A DNA stretch of 50,217 nt from contig NZ_SMAR01000028.1 of assembly GCF_004342225.1 (NCBI RefSeq), positions 1-50,217 on the forward strand, written 5' to 3'. How positions within the stretch are numbered: the first letter of the stretch is position 1; each line of letters begins with the position of its first letter. A program made the translations under genes and the position numbers. Shown one piece after another: positions 8,377 through 17,635 of this stretch. Under the pieces are notes generated by a model. That model was not told the DNA's origin, did no database searches, and was given only the letters and a program-made list of their open reading frames with translations. The stretch comes from Martelella mediterranea (lineage in GTDB: Bacteria > Pseudomonadota > Alphaproteobacteria > Rhizobiales > Rhizobiaceae).

Positions 8377-8444
8377 TGCGGCGTTCTTTAAAGTCAACCA
8401 ATTCAGATTGGTGATTGCGAGCATAGCGCATCACGAAGCCCGAA

Positions 8445-8479
8445 AAAGCAAAAGCGCGGTTGATGTTCCGCGCCTTTGT
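8445..8479 (-). terminator. Terminator between the two MFS genes
   Basis: GCGCGG (8454-8459) pairs with CCGCGC (8468-8473). On the minus strand the stem is followed by TTTTGCTTTTTC. It ends the transcript of the upstream exporter gene (8491-9744), so the two paralogues are probably transcribed separately. Confidence 0.65.
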
Positions 8480-8490
8480 TAATCTGCGAT

Positions 8491-9744
8491 CTAAACTTCA
8501 GGGTTATGCGGTTGCATGAGCTTGCCCTTTTCCGCGATCACGGTCAGGCCAAGCGCCAGTACAGCAAAGCAGAAGAAGCCTGTGATCATCGGTGTTGTCG
8601 TACCGTTGAAAGAAAGGCCGATCACCGAGCCGAGAAGTGCCGAACCTGCGGTTGTCGCAAAGCCCAGCAGGGATGAGGCGGCCCCGGCAACATGGCCGAG
8701 AGGCTCCATCGCCAGCGAATTGAAGTTCGGTGCAATCCAGCCAAACTGAAACCACGCGACGAGGAACATGACATAAAACAGCCAGAAGGGCATCAGCCCG
8801 CCGAAGGCCAGATCAATCAGCAGCCATAGACCTGTTGTCGTCGTAAAGCCGATGAGCGCGCCATGAGAGAGTTTGCGCATTCCCAATTTGCCAACGATCC
8901 GTGAATTCATCAGTGATGAGAACGCCATGGTAACGCCGATTCCGGCGAAGGCCAGCGGAAACAATGTGCCGAGTTCAAACACACTCAGGAAGACCTGTGG
9001 TGCAGATGTCACAAAGCCAAAAATGCAGCCCATGATGAACATCGTTGCCAGCGTATAGAAGAAGGCGATGCGGTTCGATAAAACCGTATAGAAGCTGCTG
9101 GCAATGGCCTTTGGTGTGAGCGGACGAACATCTTCAGGGTGCTGCGTTTCGGGAAGGCGGAACGAAACCCAGAAGATGTTGATCAGACCTGCGCCTGCAA
9201 GGAAAAAGAAAATCAGGTGCCATTCACCGGCAAACATGATGGTTTGACCGATCGTCGGGGCAATGATCGGAATCACCATGAAAACCATCATGATCAGCGA
9301 CATGATCTCTGCCATCTTTCGGCCGCCGTAAAGGTCACGCACGACAGCAACCGAGATGACACGCGTTGCCGCAGCGCCAAGGCCCTGGAAAAAACGAACA
9401 AGCAACAGCATCGTGAAGCTGGGAACGATGGCACAGAAAAGAGCGCCGACAAAATAGATCGCAAGGCCGGCAATCAGCGGGAATTTTCGTCCGAAACGGT
9501 CCGAAAGCGGGCCGTAGGCCAGCTGAGCGATGCCAAACCCTAGAACATATGATGTTACGATAAACTGATGCTGGTTTTCATCGGCAACCCCAAGGCTTGC
9601 TCCGATCTGCGGAAGTCCGGGAAGCATGATATCGATGGCCAGCGCATTCAGCGCCATAAGCGCTGCCATCATCGCCACGAGCTCCCATTTTCCCGGTGGT
9701 GCTTTGGCCGCTACCGGTGATATCGACTGGTCTGCGTTTGTCAC
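8491..9744 (-). CDS. Bcr/CflA-family multidrug MFS exporter (copy 2)
   Basis: Second 12-TM DHA1 exporter of the Bcr/CflA family, 417 residues from a GTG start at 9744. The GTG was chosen because AGGA lies eight bases upstream. A longer frame to 9828 would run over the grxD terminator. Motifs match copy 1: ALNALAIDIMLPG in helix 1, GPLSDRFGRKF as motif A, RFFQGLGAAATRV and MMVFMVIPIIAPTIGQ. Copy 1 lies immediately downstream on the same strand, separated by a terminator. Differences cluster in the central loop (190-220) and the C-terminal tail, consistent with divergence in substrate. Function beyond drug or metabolite efflux cannot be stated. Confidence 0.9.
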   Translation of the reverse strand: MTNADQSISPVAAKAPPGKWELVAMMAALMALNALAIDIMLPGLPQIGASLGVADENQHQFIVTSYVLGFGIAQLAYGPLSDRFGRKFPLIAGLAIYFVGALFCAIVPSFTMLLLVRFFQGLGAAATRVISVAVVRDLYGGRKMAEIMSLIMMVFMVIPIIAPTIGQTIMFAGEWHLIFFFLAGAGLINIFWVSFRLPETQHPEDVRPLTPKAIASSFYTVLSNRIAFFYTLATMFIMGCIFGFVTSAPQVFLSVFELGTLFPLAFAGIGVTMAFSSLMNSRIVGKLGMRKLSHGALIGFTTTTGLWLLIDLAFGGLMPFWLFYVMFLVAWFQFGWIAPNFNSLAMEPLGHVAGAASSLLGFATTAGSALLGSVIGLSFNGTTTPMITGFFCFAVLALGLTVIAEKGKLMQPHNPEV

Positions 9745-9769
9745 AACAAATATCCTGAAAGCAAAAATA

Positions 9770-9853
9770 AGGCGTTGCCAATGCAACGCCTGTCCAAAAA
9801 ACGTGGAGGGCCGAAAACGGCCCCGCACAACAACCGGCCTAAAGCTGGCCGGA
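9770..9853 (-). terminator. Stacked hairpins and terminator after grxD
   Basis: Three stems follow the grxD stop on the minus strand. The first is GGCCGG/CCGGCC (about 9835-9853). The second is a GGGCCG/CGGCCC stem with a TTTT loop, followed by a T-run. The last is a perfect 9-bp stem, AGGCGTTGC (9770-9778) with GCAACGCCT (9783-9791), followed by TATTTTTG. The last is the best intrinsic terminator. Confidence 0.65.
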
Positions 9854-9889
9854 ATTCAATTCTGTTTAGTCGCCGGGCCTGAAGAGGCC

Positions 9890-10225
9890 TCAGGCAGCAC
9901 CGCGCGCGGCGATGCCTTTGCTGTTGAAGTGTTCCTGAAGTTCTCCGGCCTGGAACATCTCACGGATGATGTCGCACCCACCGACAAACTCGCCTTTGAC
10001 GTAAAGCTGCGGAATCGTCGGCCAGTTGGAGAAATCCTTGATGCCCTGCCGCAGATCGTCGCTCTCCAGAACATTGATACCTTTGTAATCAACACCGAGA
10101 TATTCGAGGATCTGCACGGCCTGACCGGAAAAGCCACACTGCGGAAACTGCGGCGTGCCTTTCATGAACAGAACCGTGTCGTTGGCACTGACTTCGCTTT
10201 TGATGAAGTCCTGAATGTCACTCAT
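9890..10225 (-). CDS. grxD: Monothiol glutaredoxin, Grx4/GrxD family
   Basis: Small cytoplasmic Fe-S cluster carrier. 111 residues. The monothiol active site CGFS is at 30-33, preceded by FMKGTPQFPQ. The glutathione-binding WPTIPQLYVKGEFVGGCDI segment near 69-87 is intact. It lies about 170 bp downstream of bolA on the same strand. CGFS glutaredoxins and BolA proteins form [2Fe-2S]-bridged heterodimers, so the neighbourhood fits a shared role in iron-sulfur trafficking or iron sensing. The ATG at 10225 follows a purine-rich GAAAGGATT ribosome binding site. The last residues (IAARGAA) are variable in the family. Confidence 0.96.
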   Translation of the reverse strand: MSDIQDFIKSEVSANDTVLFMKGTPQFPQCGFSGQAVQILEYLGVDYKGINVLESDDLRQGIKDFSNWPTIPQLYVKGEFVGGCDIIREMFQAGELQEHFNSKGIAARGAA

Positions 10226-10394
10226 TGAGAAATCCTTTCACATACGGGTCAAGGTCCGTAAGCGTTTATCTGCTTTCAGCATATAATCGATCGATTGAGT
10301 TTCGCCAACCCCCGAAGGATGCGAAACGCCACTCGAACCGATTGGTTGCGATATCATTTTCAAAGCCTGCCGAGGCAGGTGCGTGCAGCCAAGT

Positions 10395-10628
10395 TTATTG
10401 CGGAGCCGATGTCTGCAGAGCCAGCGCATGAAGAACGCCGCCCATATTGCCTTTCAGGGCATCGTAAACCATCTGATGCTGCTGCACGCGTGATTTACCC
10501 CGGAAGGATTCCGAAACGACTTCGGCGGCAAAGTGATCTCCGTCACCGGCAAGGTCACGAATTGTCACCTCGGCATCGGGAATGGCAGCTTTGATCATAT
10601 CTTCGATTTCGCCCGCACTCATAGCCAT
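10395..10628 (-). CDS. BolA-family protein (IbaG/BolA2 type)
   Basis: 77 residues from the ATG at 10628; the frame extends further to 10673, into purL. The chosen start has an AAGGAGC ribosome binding site six bases upstream. It sits one base after the purL stop, which suggests translational coupling. The small alpha/beta BolA fold is recognisable from the SAGEIEDMIKAAIPDAEVTI helix-strand start, the GDHFAAEVVSESFRGKSRVQQHQMVY core with its conserved His, and the short C-terminal helix. BolA proteins bind CGFS glutaredoxins through an Fe-S cluster, and grxD lies next downstream. The family has also been linked to cell shape and stress responses. Confidence 0.92.
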   Translation of the reverse strand: MAMSAGEIEDMIKAAIPDAEVTIRDLAGDGDHFAAEVVSESFRGKSRVQQHQMVYDALKGNMGGVLHALALQTSAPQ

Positions 10629-10629
10629 T

Positions 10630-12891
10630 TTACTGCTCCTTGCTGTCTGCCGGTTCTTCCGCCGGGTTATCACTGTTTACGGCGGCTGCCATGAAATCAG
10701 GGAACCACGATTCATGTGTATTCTGCAACATTTCAACCGTGATATTGATCAGGTCATCAATCTGGAGACTGTCACCACCGGCTTTGCCCAGACGACAGAA
10801 GGGAACGCCGCTTCCTTCCGCTGAGGCGCAGATGAAGTTGGCCAGCTCAGATGGAACTGCAACGACATAGCGTGCCTGATCCTCTCCGAAAAGCAATGCA
10901 TGCGGCAGGCCCCGGGCCTGGTTGAGGCTGAGGCTCATACCCTTGCCAGCTGACATGCACATTTCCGCGAGTGTGATCGCGAGGCCGCCAGCTGAAATGT
11001 CATGGCAGGCTGTGACCTGACCGTTGTTGATCGCTGAGCGGATGAAATCGCCATTTCGGCGCTCGACGTAGAGATCGACCGTCGGCGCCGGACCATCCAG
11101 AAGGCCGAGGAAATCGCGCATATAGGCCGTTGCTCCGAGGTGATCGCCGTCCGCTCCAATCAGAATGATCTCATCGCCATCACTGAAGGTGCCGATCCGC
11201 GCCATTTTGCGCCAGTCAGCAATCAGCCCGACACCGCCAATCGTCGGCGTTGGAAGGATCGCTTCACCGTTGGTCTCGTTGTAAAGTGAGACATTGCCCG
11301 AAACGATCGGAAATTCGAGCGCCTGACAAGCCTCGCCGATGCCCTCAATGGCTTTCACAAGCTGGCCCATGATTTCCGGCTTTTCCGGATTGCCGAAATT
11401 GAGGTTATCGGTCGTCGCGAGTGGTTCTGCACCTGTCGCTGTCAGGTTGCGCCAGCATTCTGCAACGGCCTGCTTGCCGCCTTCATAAGGATCAGCTTCG
11501 ACATAGTGAGGCGTGACATCGCAGACGAAGGCGAGCGCTTTGAGCGGATGCCCGTCAACGCGCACGACACCCGCATCGCCGCCTGGAAGCTGCAGCGAAT
11601 TGCCCTGAATGAGTGTATCATATTGCTCATAGACCCAGCGGCGGCTGGATTGGTTGGCACTGCCGATGATCTTCAGCAGAGCGGCATTATAATCTTCAGG
11701 GGCATCGACCAGGTGCGAGGGCAGCGATCCGCGTGTATCAGGTTCGCGCCATGGGCGGTCATATTCCGGCGCCTCGTCACCCAGCTCCTTGATCGGGAGA
11801 TTGGCGACTTCCTCGCCCTGATGCAGAACCCTGAAGCGCAGATCATCGGTTGTCGTGCCAACAATAGCGAAATCAAGGCCCCACTTTTTGAAGATTGCTT
11901 CGGCCTCTTCTTCTTTTTCCGGATCGAGCACCATGAGCATACGCTCCTGGCTTTCCGAGAGCATCATTTCATAGGCGGTCATGTTTTCTTCACGCACCGG
12001 AACCTTATCGAGATCCAGCTCAACGCCAAGATTACCCTTTGCACCCATTTCGACGGCAGAACACGTCAGCCCCGCAGCACCCATATCCTGAATTGCAATG
12101 ACCGCACCTGTGGTCATCAACTCCATACAGGCTTCAAGCAGGCATTTTTCGGTGAAGGGGTCTCCCACCTGAACGGTTGGGCGCTTCTCGTCGATCGCTT
12201 CGTCAAATTCGGCGGAAGCCATGGTCGCGCCGCCAACGCCGTCGCGCCCGGTCTTGGCTCCGAGATAAACCACCGGCAGGCCTACGCCTTTTGCTTCGGA
12301 ATAAAAAATCGCATCGGATTTGGCGATGCCGGCCGCAAAAGCGTTGACGAGAATATTGCCGTTATAGCGGGCATCAAATTCAACTTCACCACCAATCGTG
12401 GGGACACCAAACGAGTTGCCATAGCCGCCAACACCGGCAACCACGCCTGAGACCAGGTGACGGGTTTTGGGGTGGTCCGGCTCGCCGAAACGTAAGGCAT
12501 TCATGGCAGCCACCGGACGTGCGCCCATCGTGAAGATATCGCGAAGGATACCACCGACTCCTGTTGCCGCGCCCTGATAGGGCTCGATGAAGGACGGGTG
12601 GTTGTGGCTTTCCATTTTGAAGACGACGCAGTCACCATCATCGATATCGACGATGCCTGCATTTTCACCTGGCCCCTGAATGACACGGCGTCCTGTTGTC
12701 GGCAGTGTTCTGAGCCAGCGCTTCGATGATTTATAGGAACAATGCTCGTTCCACATGGCGGAGAAGATGCCGAGTTCTGTAAAGGAGGGTTCCCGGCCGA
12801 TCAGCTCGAGAATGTGCTCGTACTCGTCCGGCTTCAAACCGTGTGCTTCGATGAGTTCAGGGGTGATGGCCTGACTGTTTGAAAGGGTCAT
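10630..12891 (-). CDS. purL: Phosphoribosylformylglycinamidine synthase subunit PurL
   Basis: Converts FGAR to FGAM using ATP and ammonia supplied by PurQ, the fourth step of de novo purine synthesis. The 753-residue protein is the short PurL form that works with separate PurS and PurQ, neither of which lies nearby. [20 protein letters not shown] near 90-115 is the conserved nucleotide and substrate region. [14 protein letters not shown], the second-half [11 protein letters not shown] and [16 protein letters not shown] are further AIRS-type signatures. The start ATG at 12891 has only a weak ribosome binding site. The stop is one base before bolA. Confidence 0.97.
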   Translation of the reverse strand: MTLSNSQAITPELIEAHGLKPDEYEHILELIGREPSFTELGIFSAMWNEHCSYKSSKRWLRTLPTTGRRVIQGPGENAGIVDIDDGDCVVFKMESHNHPSFIEPYQGAATGVGGILRDIFTMGARPVAAMNALRFGEPDHPKTRHLVSGVVAGVGGYGNSFGVPTIGGEVEFDARYNGNILVNAFAAGIAKSDAIFYSEAKGVGLPVVYLGAKTGRDGVGGATMASAEFDEAIDEKRPTVQVGDPFTEKCLLEACMELMTTGAVIAIQDMGAAGLTCSAVEMGAKGNLGVELDLDKVPVREENMTAYEMMLSESQERMLMVLDPEKEEEAEAIFKKWGLDFAIVGTTTDDLRFRVLHQGEEVANLPIKELGDEAPEYDRPWREPDTRGSLPSHLVDAPEDYNAALLKIIGSANQSSRRWVYEQYDTLIQGNSLQLPGGDAGVVRVDGHPLKALAFVCDVTPHYVEADPYEGGKQAVAECWRNLTATGAEPLATTDNLNFGNPEKPEIMGQLVKAIEGIGEACQALEFPIVSGNVSLYNETNGEAILPTPTIGGVGLIADWRKMARIGTFSDGDEIILIGADGDHLGATAYMRDFLGLLDGPAPTVDLYVERRNGDFIRSAINNGQVTACHDISAGGLAITLAEMCMSAGKGMSLSLNQARGLPHALLFGEDQARYVVAVPSELANFICASAEGSGVPFCRLGKAGGDSLQIDDLINITVEMLQNTHESWFPDFMAAAVNSDNPAEEPADSKEQ

Positions 12892-13018
12892 GAGGAACCA
12901 GAATCCCGCTTTGGTTTTCTTTTACATAAGTCTGATTTTGCACTTCATTAACGCAAGTTCAAATGCGAGGCGACCGGAATTTCGGTTTTCCCACGCCGTT
13001 GAGCGAAAGATGAAAGGT

Positions 13019-14473
13019 CTAACCGCGCCAGTACATCGGCATCAGGATGACGACGACCGTCAGAATTTCGAGACGTCCAAGCAACATAAGAACCGTCAGC
13101 AGAAGCAATTCCGGATCTGCCATTGTCGAGAAATTGCCCGCCGGACCGATAATATCGCCAAGACCCGGCCCGACATTGGAAAGTGCTGTCAAAACCGCCG
13201 ATGTTGAAGTGATAAGATCGTAGCCGAGAGCCGCCATCGCGATGCTGCCAACTGCCCACAAAAGAATGTAGGCGCTGAAAAACATCGAGACGGCTCGCTG
13301 CGTGTCCGAGTCGACGGTCAGCGTGCCATACCGAACCGAATAAACGGCGTTCGGATAGATCAGCTTTTTCAGACCTGTCTTCAACATATTGAAGAGAACC
13401 AGAAAGCGGTAGGACTTGATCCCGCCCGCCGTGGAGCCCGAGCAACCGCCCATAAACATCAGGAAAAACACCATCACGATGGCGAAGCTGCCCCAGGTCA
13501 TGTAGTCAGCACTGGCATATCCTGTCGTCGATAGAACCGATGAGACATTGAAAATGGCCTGTGTCAGTCCGGCTGTGAAGCTCATTTGTCCATCAAGACT
13601 GATGTAGAGTGCCAGCAGGAACGCGGCGATCAGAAGATACATCAGAAACAGCATGATCTGCGGGTCGCGAAGCGTGTCGAGACGTCCGCGCACGATAAAC
13701 AGAATCAGGATCGAGAACGGCAGGCTGCACACCGTCATAAAGAAAGCAGCGATCCACAACAGTTCCGGATTGTCGAAATAACCGAACGATGCGTCATGGG
13801 TCGAAAAGCCGCCGGTCGCAACTGTGGTAAGCGCATGGTTGACCGCGTCGAAATGGGACATCCCGGCGACATCGTAAGAGATGGCGCAGACAATCGTGAT
13901 GCCAACATAAATCGCCAGAAAGGCGCGCGTGAAACTGGCCATGCGGGCGAAGGGCTTGTCGCTTGTATCGGACGATTCCATCTTGAAGAATGCCATACCG
14001 CCAATGCGCAGAAACGGCAGGATGAACAGACCGAGTGCGACAATACCGATGCCGCCCATCCACTGCAGCAGAGACCGCCAGAGGAGAAGTCCAGGCGCCA
14101 TGTGATCAAGGCCTGTCAGCACGGTTGATCCTGTTGTGGTAATGGCGGAAACGGATTCAAACAGGGATTGCGCGAAGCTGAGGTCTGGTCCGGCCAGATA
14201 AAGCGGAATGGAACCGACGAGCGCAAAAGTGACCCACAGCAGATTGACGAGGAAGAAGCCAAGCCTGCGTGAAAACGGCGGCGGGTTTCCGCGCATGGCG
14301 ACAGCGGTTACCGCGCTGATACCGCCAACCATGAAGCCACAGATGGCAAAGACCTGCCAGTCGCGGTTGGCGTAATAAAGATCGGCCATAGCCGGAACGA
14401 ACATCGCGGCAGCGAGATAAAGCCCGCAAATAGCAGCGATATAAAAGGCGGACCGCAAAAGAGTGGCGTTCAA
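13019..14473 (-). CDS. trkH: TrkH-family potassium uptake protein
   Basis: Membrane subunit of the Trk low-affinity K+ uptake system. 484 residues with about ten hydrophobic segments. It has the four pore-loop repeats of the SKT superfamily, each with a filter glycine: AITTTGSTVL, TTVATGGFST, LSTTGYASAD and ALSNVGPGLG. GGCSGSTAGGIK near 345-356 is the conserved segment before the last repeat. A cytoplasmic TrkA partner would be needed and is not in the window. The start is TTG at 14473, because the next Met lies inside the first helix; GGGGA is about eight bases upstream. Transcription runs away from ilvA. Confidence 0.92.
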   Translation of the reverse strand: MNATLLRSAFYIAAICGLYLAAAMFVPAMADLYYANRDWQVFAICGFMVGGISAVTAVAMRGNPPPFSRRLGFFLVNLLWVTFALVGSIPLYLAGPDLSFAQSLFESVSAITTTGSTVLTGLDHMAPGLLLWRSLLQWMGGIGIVALGLFILPFLRIGGMAFFKMESSDTSDKPFARMASFTRAFLAIYVGITIVCAISYDVAGMSHFDAVNHALTTVATGGFSTHDASFGYFDNPELLWIAAFFMTVCSLPFSILILFIVRGRLDTLRDPQIMLFLMYLLIAAFLLALYISLDGQMSFTAGLTQAIFNVSSVLSTTGYASADYMTWGSFAIVMVFFLMFMGGCSGSTAGGIKSYRFLVLFNMLKTGLKKLIYPNAVYSVRYGTLTVDSDTQRAVSMFFSAYILLWAVGSIAMAALGYDLITSTSAVLTALSNVGPGLGDIIGPAGNFSTMADPELLLLTVLMLLGRLEILTVVVILMPMYWRG

Positions 14474-14577
14474 GGAGACGTTCCCCGTCAGACGCTAAAG
14501 TTACAATCGGGCTTTTTTATAGCCGCTGGTTTATGCCATACCGGTGAAACAAGACAAGCTCAATGGAAAGATGACAA

Positions 14578-15828
14578 ATGCTGGAAGATGTGATCGCTGC
14601 GAAACTGGCTCTTCGTGATCTTTTTGAGGCAACGCCGTTGCAGCGCAATGTTCATCTGAGCAATGTTTTCGGGGCGGATATCTATCTCAAACGCGAAGAT
14701 CTTACGCCGGTTCGCTCCTATAAACTGCGTGGCGCTTTTAATTTCATGCGCAAGGAGATTGCGGCTGGGCGCAATGATCGTGTGTTTGCCTGCGCTTCTG
14801 CCGGGAATCATGCCCAGGGCTTTGCCTTCTGCTGCCGGCATTTCGGTGTCCAGGGTGTGATTTTCATGCCGGTGACAACGCCTCAGCAAAAGATCGAAAA
14901 GACGAAAACCTTCGGGGAAGGCTATATCCGCATCGAACTGGTCGGCGACATATTCGATGTCTGCTACGCGGCGGCCCGCCGGTTTGTTGAAGATAATAAC
15001 GGGGTGATGGTGCCGCCCTTTGACCACCCGGATATTATTGAGGGGCAGGCAACTGTTGCAGCGGAAATCGCCGACGCCTGGCAGAATGAAGACGGAGATC
15101 CGGATCTTGTTGTCATGCCAGTCGGTGGCGGCGGTCTCTCGGCTGGCATTACCGGTTTTTTCAATGGCCGACTTGCCGATGAGACATTCATATTTGCAGA
15201 GCCTTGTGGTGCGCCAAGTCTGAAACGCACGCTGGAAGCAGGTGAAATCGTTGCGCTGGATGAGGTCGACAACTTTGTCGATGGTGCAGCCGTCGCGCGG
15301 ATTGGTGACAGCAATTTTGAGGCGCTGAAACGCTTTTCGGCACAGCAGGTGATCCTCGTGCCTGAAAACGCAATCTGCGTCACGATGAGTGAAATGCTGA
15401 ATGTTGAAGGGGTGGTTCTGGAGCCAGCCGGCGCGCTTGCGCTGACCGCGCTCAGGCAGATGGATCGGCAGGCCATTTCAGGCAAGAAGATCATCGTTCT
15501 TGTTTCCGGCGGAAATTTCGATTTCGACCGGCTTCCGGACGTGAAAGAGCGGGCGATGCGCTATTCCGGGGTTAAGAAATATCTGATTCTGCGGCTGCCA
15601 CAGCGGCCGGGCGCTTTGAAAGATTTTCTGGGGCTGCTGGGGCCGGAAGATGACATTGCGCGATTCGAGTATCTCAAGAAGACAGCCCGAAACTTTGGTT
15701 CCATTCTCATCGGGATTGAGACCGCGCGGCCTGAAAACTTTTCAGCTCTCTTTGCAAACCTTGATCGCAACGGGCTGAAATATCAGGACATAACCGAGAA
15801 TGAAATTCTCGCGAATTTGATTATCTGA
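14578..15828 (+). CDS. ilvA: Threonine ammonia-lyase (threonine dehydratase)
   Basis: PLP enzyme that deaminates threonine to 2-oxobutanoate, the first committed step to isoleucine. 416 residues: a catalytic domain (1-320) followed by a single ACT-like regulatory domain (about 330-416, beginning YLILRLPQRPGALKDF). This is the short form common in Rhizobiales. The Schiff-base Lys is K49 in RSYKLRGAFN. The PLP-phosphate loop is VMPVGGGGLSAG near 178-189. SAGNHAQGFAF near 78-88 is the substrate Ser/Asn loop. The ATG at 14578 follows a GGAAAG purine stretch. The gene is divergent from trkH across a 104-bp gap. Confidence 0.93.
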   Translation: MLEDVIAAKLALRDLFEATPLQRNVHLSNVFGADIYLKREDLTPVRSYKLRGAFNFMRKEIAAGRNDRVFACASAGNHAQGFAFCCRHFGVQGVIFMPVTTPQQKIEKTKTFGEGYIRIELVGDIFDVCYAAARRFVEDNNGVMVPPFDHPDIIEGQATVAAEIADAWQNEDGDPDLVVMPVGGGGLSAGITGFFNGRLADETFIFAEPCGAPSLKRTLEAGEIVALDEVDNFVDGAAVARIGDSNFEALKRFSAQQVILVPENAICVTMSEMLNVEGVVLEPAGALALTALRQMDRQAISGKKIIVLVSGGNFDFDRLPDVKERAMRYSGVKKYLILRLPQRPGALKDFLGLLGPEDDIARFEYLKKTARNFGSILIGIETARPENFSALFANLDRNGLKYQDITENEILANLII

Positions 15829-15951
15829 TCGAAGGCATAGCGCGTATCTTTTTATGATGACACGCTAACCTGCGCCGCTTTTTCAGGCTTGCGGCAGGGT
15901 GGCATACGGTTTCCCGATCGGGTATGACTTTCAAAAAAGGGAGTTTTTAAT

Positions 15952-16278
15952 ATGGCGTCGTTTTTCTCGAAACTCGGTTCCTTGTTTTCAGGCGGGGCAG
16001 GTGAGGCTGGCCAGGAAAACGAGCAGGCCGTTAAGTCGCTTGTTCATGAAGATTGCATCATCTTTGCAGAGCCGACGAAAGAGGGAAGTCAGTACCGCCT
16101 GCAGGGGCGAATCGAAAAAGAGGTTGGCGACGAGACTTTTACGCGCACCTTTATCCGTGCTGATCTTTTCGCCTCACAGGATGAAGCGATTGAATGGAGC
16201 CTGAAAAAAGGCAAACAGATTATCGATCAGAACGGCAAGTCTCTGTTTTCTGATGGTCAGAAAAGCCGTACGGCCTGA
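15952..16278 (+). CDS. HlyU-family protein
   Basis: 108-residue cytoplasmic protein of the HlyU family (PF10115 by recognition). It starts MASFFSKLGSLFSGG and has the conserved core HEDCIIFAEPTKEGSQYRLQGRI, here split around 38-60. ADLFASQDEAIEWSLKKGKQIIDQ follows near 77-100. The family is named after a Vibrio haemolysin regulator, but the alphaproteobacterial members are short, lack a winged helix and have no established role. The start has a good GGGAG ribosome binding site. It stands alone after ilvA. Confidence 0.8.
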   Translation: MASFFSKLGSLFSGGAGEAGQENEQAVKSLVHEDCIIFAEPTKEGSQYRLQGRIEKEVGDETFTRTFIRADLFASQDEAIEWSLKKGKQIIDQNGKSLFSDGQKSRTA

Positions 16279-16577
16279 CAAACTTTTTCTGAAAACTGAA
16301 ATACCGCTCTTATTGGGCTGACTGGCCTGTCGGACCGCTTTTGAGGTGGTCTCGCACAGGTCTCTCCTTGTGTGTGCGCCTGTCTCAGGCTGTAGGCTGG
16401 CTGATGCTCTTTTGTTGAAGGCCAGCAGGTTCAGTAAACAGCAATCCTTGAGTGCCAGAACCACGTCCAGTCCGCCGGTATAGCGCAAGCGGCTGGATTC
16501 CGTGACGACGTCAGACGTTTTTGAAGCCGGATGCTGCTGCTTGCAGCGTACAACAAAAGGCGCCTGAGTGTCAGCCG
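16279..16577. other. Intergenic stretch without a recognisable gene
   Basis: About 300 bp between the HlyU-family gene and the convergent zinc-ribbon gene. A minus-strand frame of 135 codons crosses it but runs 105 bases into the HlyU gene antisense, has unusual composition, and matches nothing I recognise. No convincing terminator or RNA gene was seen. Confidence 0.4.
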
Positions 16578-16799
16578 TCACAGGTGAAAAACCAGCAAGT
16601 AGCTTGTCAGAAATGCGATGCCGATGAGTGAAAGCCAGACCGGTGTGTTGCTGGGTTCCGTCCGTGCCGGTGGGTTTTTGCTCGTTCTTGGAGCGCTATC
16701 ATGCGTCTCCAAAGACTCAAGGCTGTAACCCCCGCAGCGGCTGCAAACACGTCCTGTGCTTTGAATCATCTGGCATTCGATACATGTGTAACGTGCCAT
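16578..16799 (-). CDS. Small zinc-ribbon protein with C-terminal membrane anchor
   Basis: 73 residues from the ATG at 16799, supported by a strong GGGAGAG ribosome binding site. The frame is open further upstream, but only through tRNA-Val, so the longer version is not real. Two CxxC pairs at 6-9 (CIEC) and 19-22 (CSRC) form a probable zinc ribbon. A Pro/Thr-rich linker follows, and the protein ends in one hydrophobic segment (about 52-71, VWLSLIGIAFLTSYLLVF). I do not recognise the family. The layout suggests a tail-anchored membrane protein with a cytoplasmic zinc knuckle. Confidence 0.7.
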   Translation of the reverse strand: MARYTCIECQMIQSTGRVCSRCGGYSLESLETHDSAPRTSKNPPARTEPSNTPVWLSLIGIAFLTSYLLVFHL

Positions 16800-16882
16800 G
16801 ATGCTCTCTCCCTGAACGGGATGATAAGCCTCAAACGAAACTCGAGCAACAACAATTATAGTCTGCGCAAACGTGGGAAGAA

Positions 16883-16958
16883 TGGTGGGCGATGAGAGGC
16901 TCGAACTCCCGACATCCTCGGTGTAAACGAGGCGCTCTACCAACTGAGCTAATCGCCC
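16883..16958 (-). tRNA. tRNA-Val (anticodon TAC)
   Basis: A 76-nt cloverleaf with 7-bp acceptor stem GGGCGAT/ATCGCCC, D-arm GCTC...GAGC, and anticodon stem CCTCG/CGAGG with loop TTTACAC, giving anticodon TAC. The T-arm is GGGAG/CTCTC with TTCGAGC. The discriminator is A and the CCA end is encoded in the DNA. Confidence 0.96.
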
Positions 16959-16976
16959 GACCGCGTTGGTGGCGCT

Positions 16977-17005
16977 TAACTATGCGGAACCGGAGAAAAC
17001 CGCAA
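16977..17005 (-). promoter_or_regulatory. Possible promoter for tRNA-Val
   Basis: On the minus strand TTGCGG (17000-17005) is followed after 17 bases by TAGTTA (16977-16982), about 20 bases before the tRNA. The match is moderate. Confidence 0.35.
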
Positions 17006-17462
17006 GCCCCTTCAAAATGTTTTTTGTGTTTTTTTTGAAAGGTCGCTGAAGAAGCCCGATTTTCCGGCCCTCGCGATGTGACTTTTTTGGGGGGCGCTGA
17101 TCGGTTCGTGATGAGGTGCAGGGGAGTTTGAATGATCGACCGACGGGCGAAGCTGCCAACCATCCACAAGAAGGACGTCATGGCTCTCGCGGTCGGAACC
17201 GGATGCGACCGGTGCTGAACCGGATATGAGTGCGCGCTGCAAAAGCTTTGCCGAAGGAAAATAGGAAAACCAGATATGAGCGACCTTTGAGCGCGGTTCA
17301 GAATGTCTTGAGGGAGGAGTGATTCTGAAGAAGCAGCGCCTCTTTTATCCGCAAGCTGATGAAAAGCAGGCCGGTGTTTCCAAAAATCGCCAGTCTGTCT
17401 TTCAGGGTTTATGGGTGTTTTGAAAGCAGGCCTGATAAAAAAGCCAAAATACGTTAGATGCT
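17006..17462. other. Intergenic region between tRNA-Val and tRNA-Asp
   Basis: About 450 bp with no convincing coding frame. Frames crossing it have no recognisable protein or ribosome binding site. T- and G-runs occur near 17027-17095. I found no terminator, RNA gene or repeat element before the duplicated tRNA-Asp unit begins. Confidence 0.4.
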
Positions 17463-17464
17463 GC

Positions 17465-17493
17465 TTGACAGTCTGGCGTGCCCCCCTTAAACA
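17465..17493 (+). promoter_or_regulatory. Promoter of the first tRNA-Asp
   Basis: TTGACA (17465-17470), a 17-base spacer, and TAAACA (17488-17493). The spacer contains gtctggcgtg (17471-17480), which pairs perfectly with cacgccagac at 17500-17509. The -10 box therefore lies in the loop of a 10-bp inverted repeat. The second copy has lost this symmetry. Confidence 0.65.
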
Positions 17494-17558
17494 GCCGCTC
17501 ACGCCAGACGGAAACGCGCTTCGCAAAGAGGCTTCAAGCGTTGGTTTGAGTGAAATGC

Positions 17559-17635
17559 GCGGGTGTAGCTCAGCTGGTTAGAGTGCCGGCCTGTCACGCC
17601 GGAGGTCGCGGGTTCGAGCCCCGTCACTCGCGCCA
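17559..17635 (+). tRNA. tRNA-Asp (anticodon GTC), first copy
   Basis: A 77-nt cloverleaf with acceptor GCGGGTG/CACTCGC (one G-T pair), D-arm AGCTCAGCTGGTTAGAGT, anticodon stem CCGGC/GCCGG with loop CTGTCAC (anticodon GTC), and T-arm CGGGTTCGAGCCCCG. The discriminator is G and CCA is encoded. Confidence 0.97.

Noticed and set aside
11506-12450. 314-codon plus-strand frame inside purL
   Set aside because: Long antisense frame produced by codon bias in purL; the His- and Phe-rich translation resembles no protein family.
16174-16581. 135-codon minus-strand frame between the HlyU and zinc-ribbon genes
   Set aside because: Overlaps the HlyU gene by about 105 bases antisense, has no good ribosome binding site and shows no conserved features.
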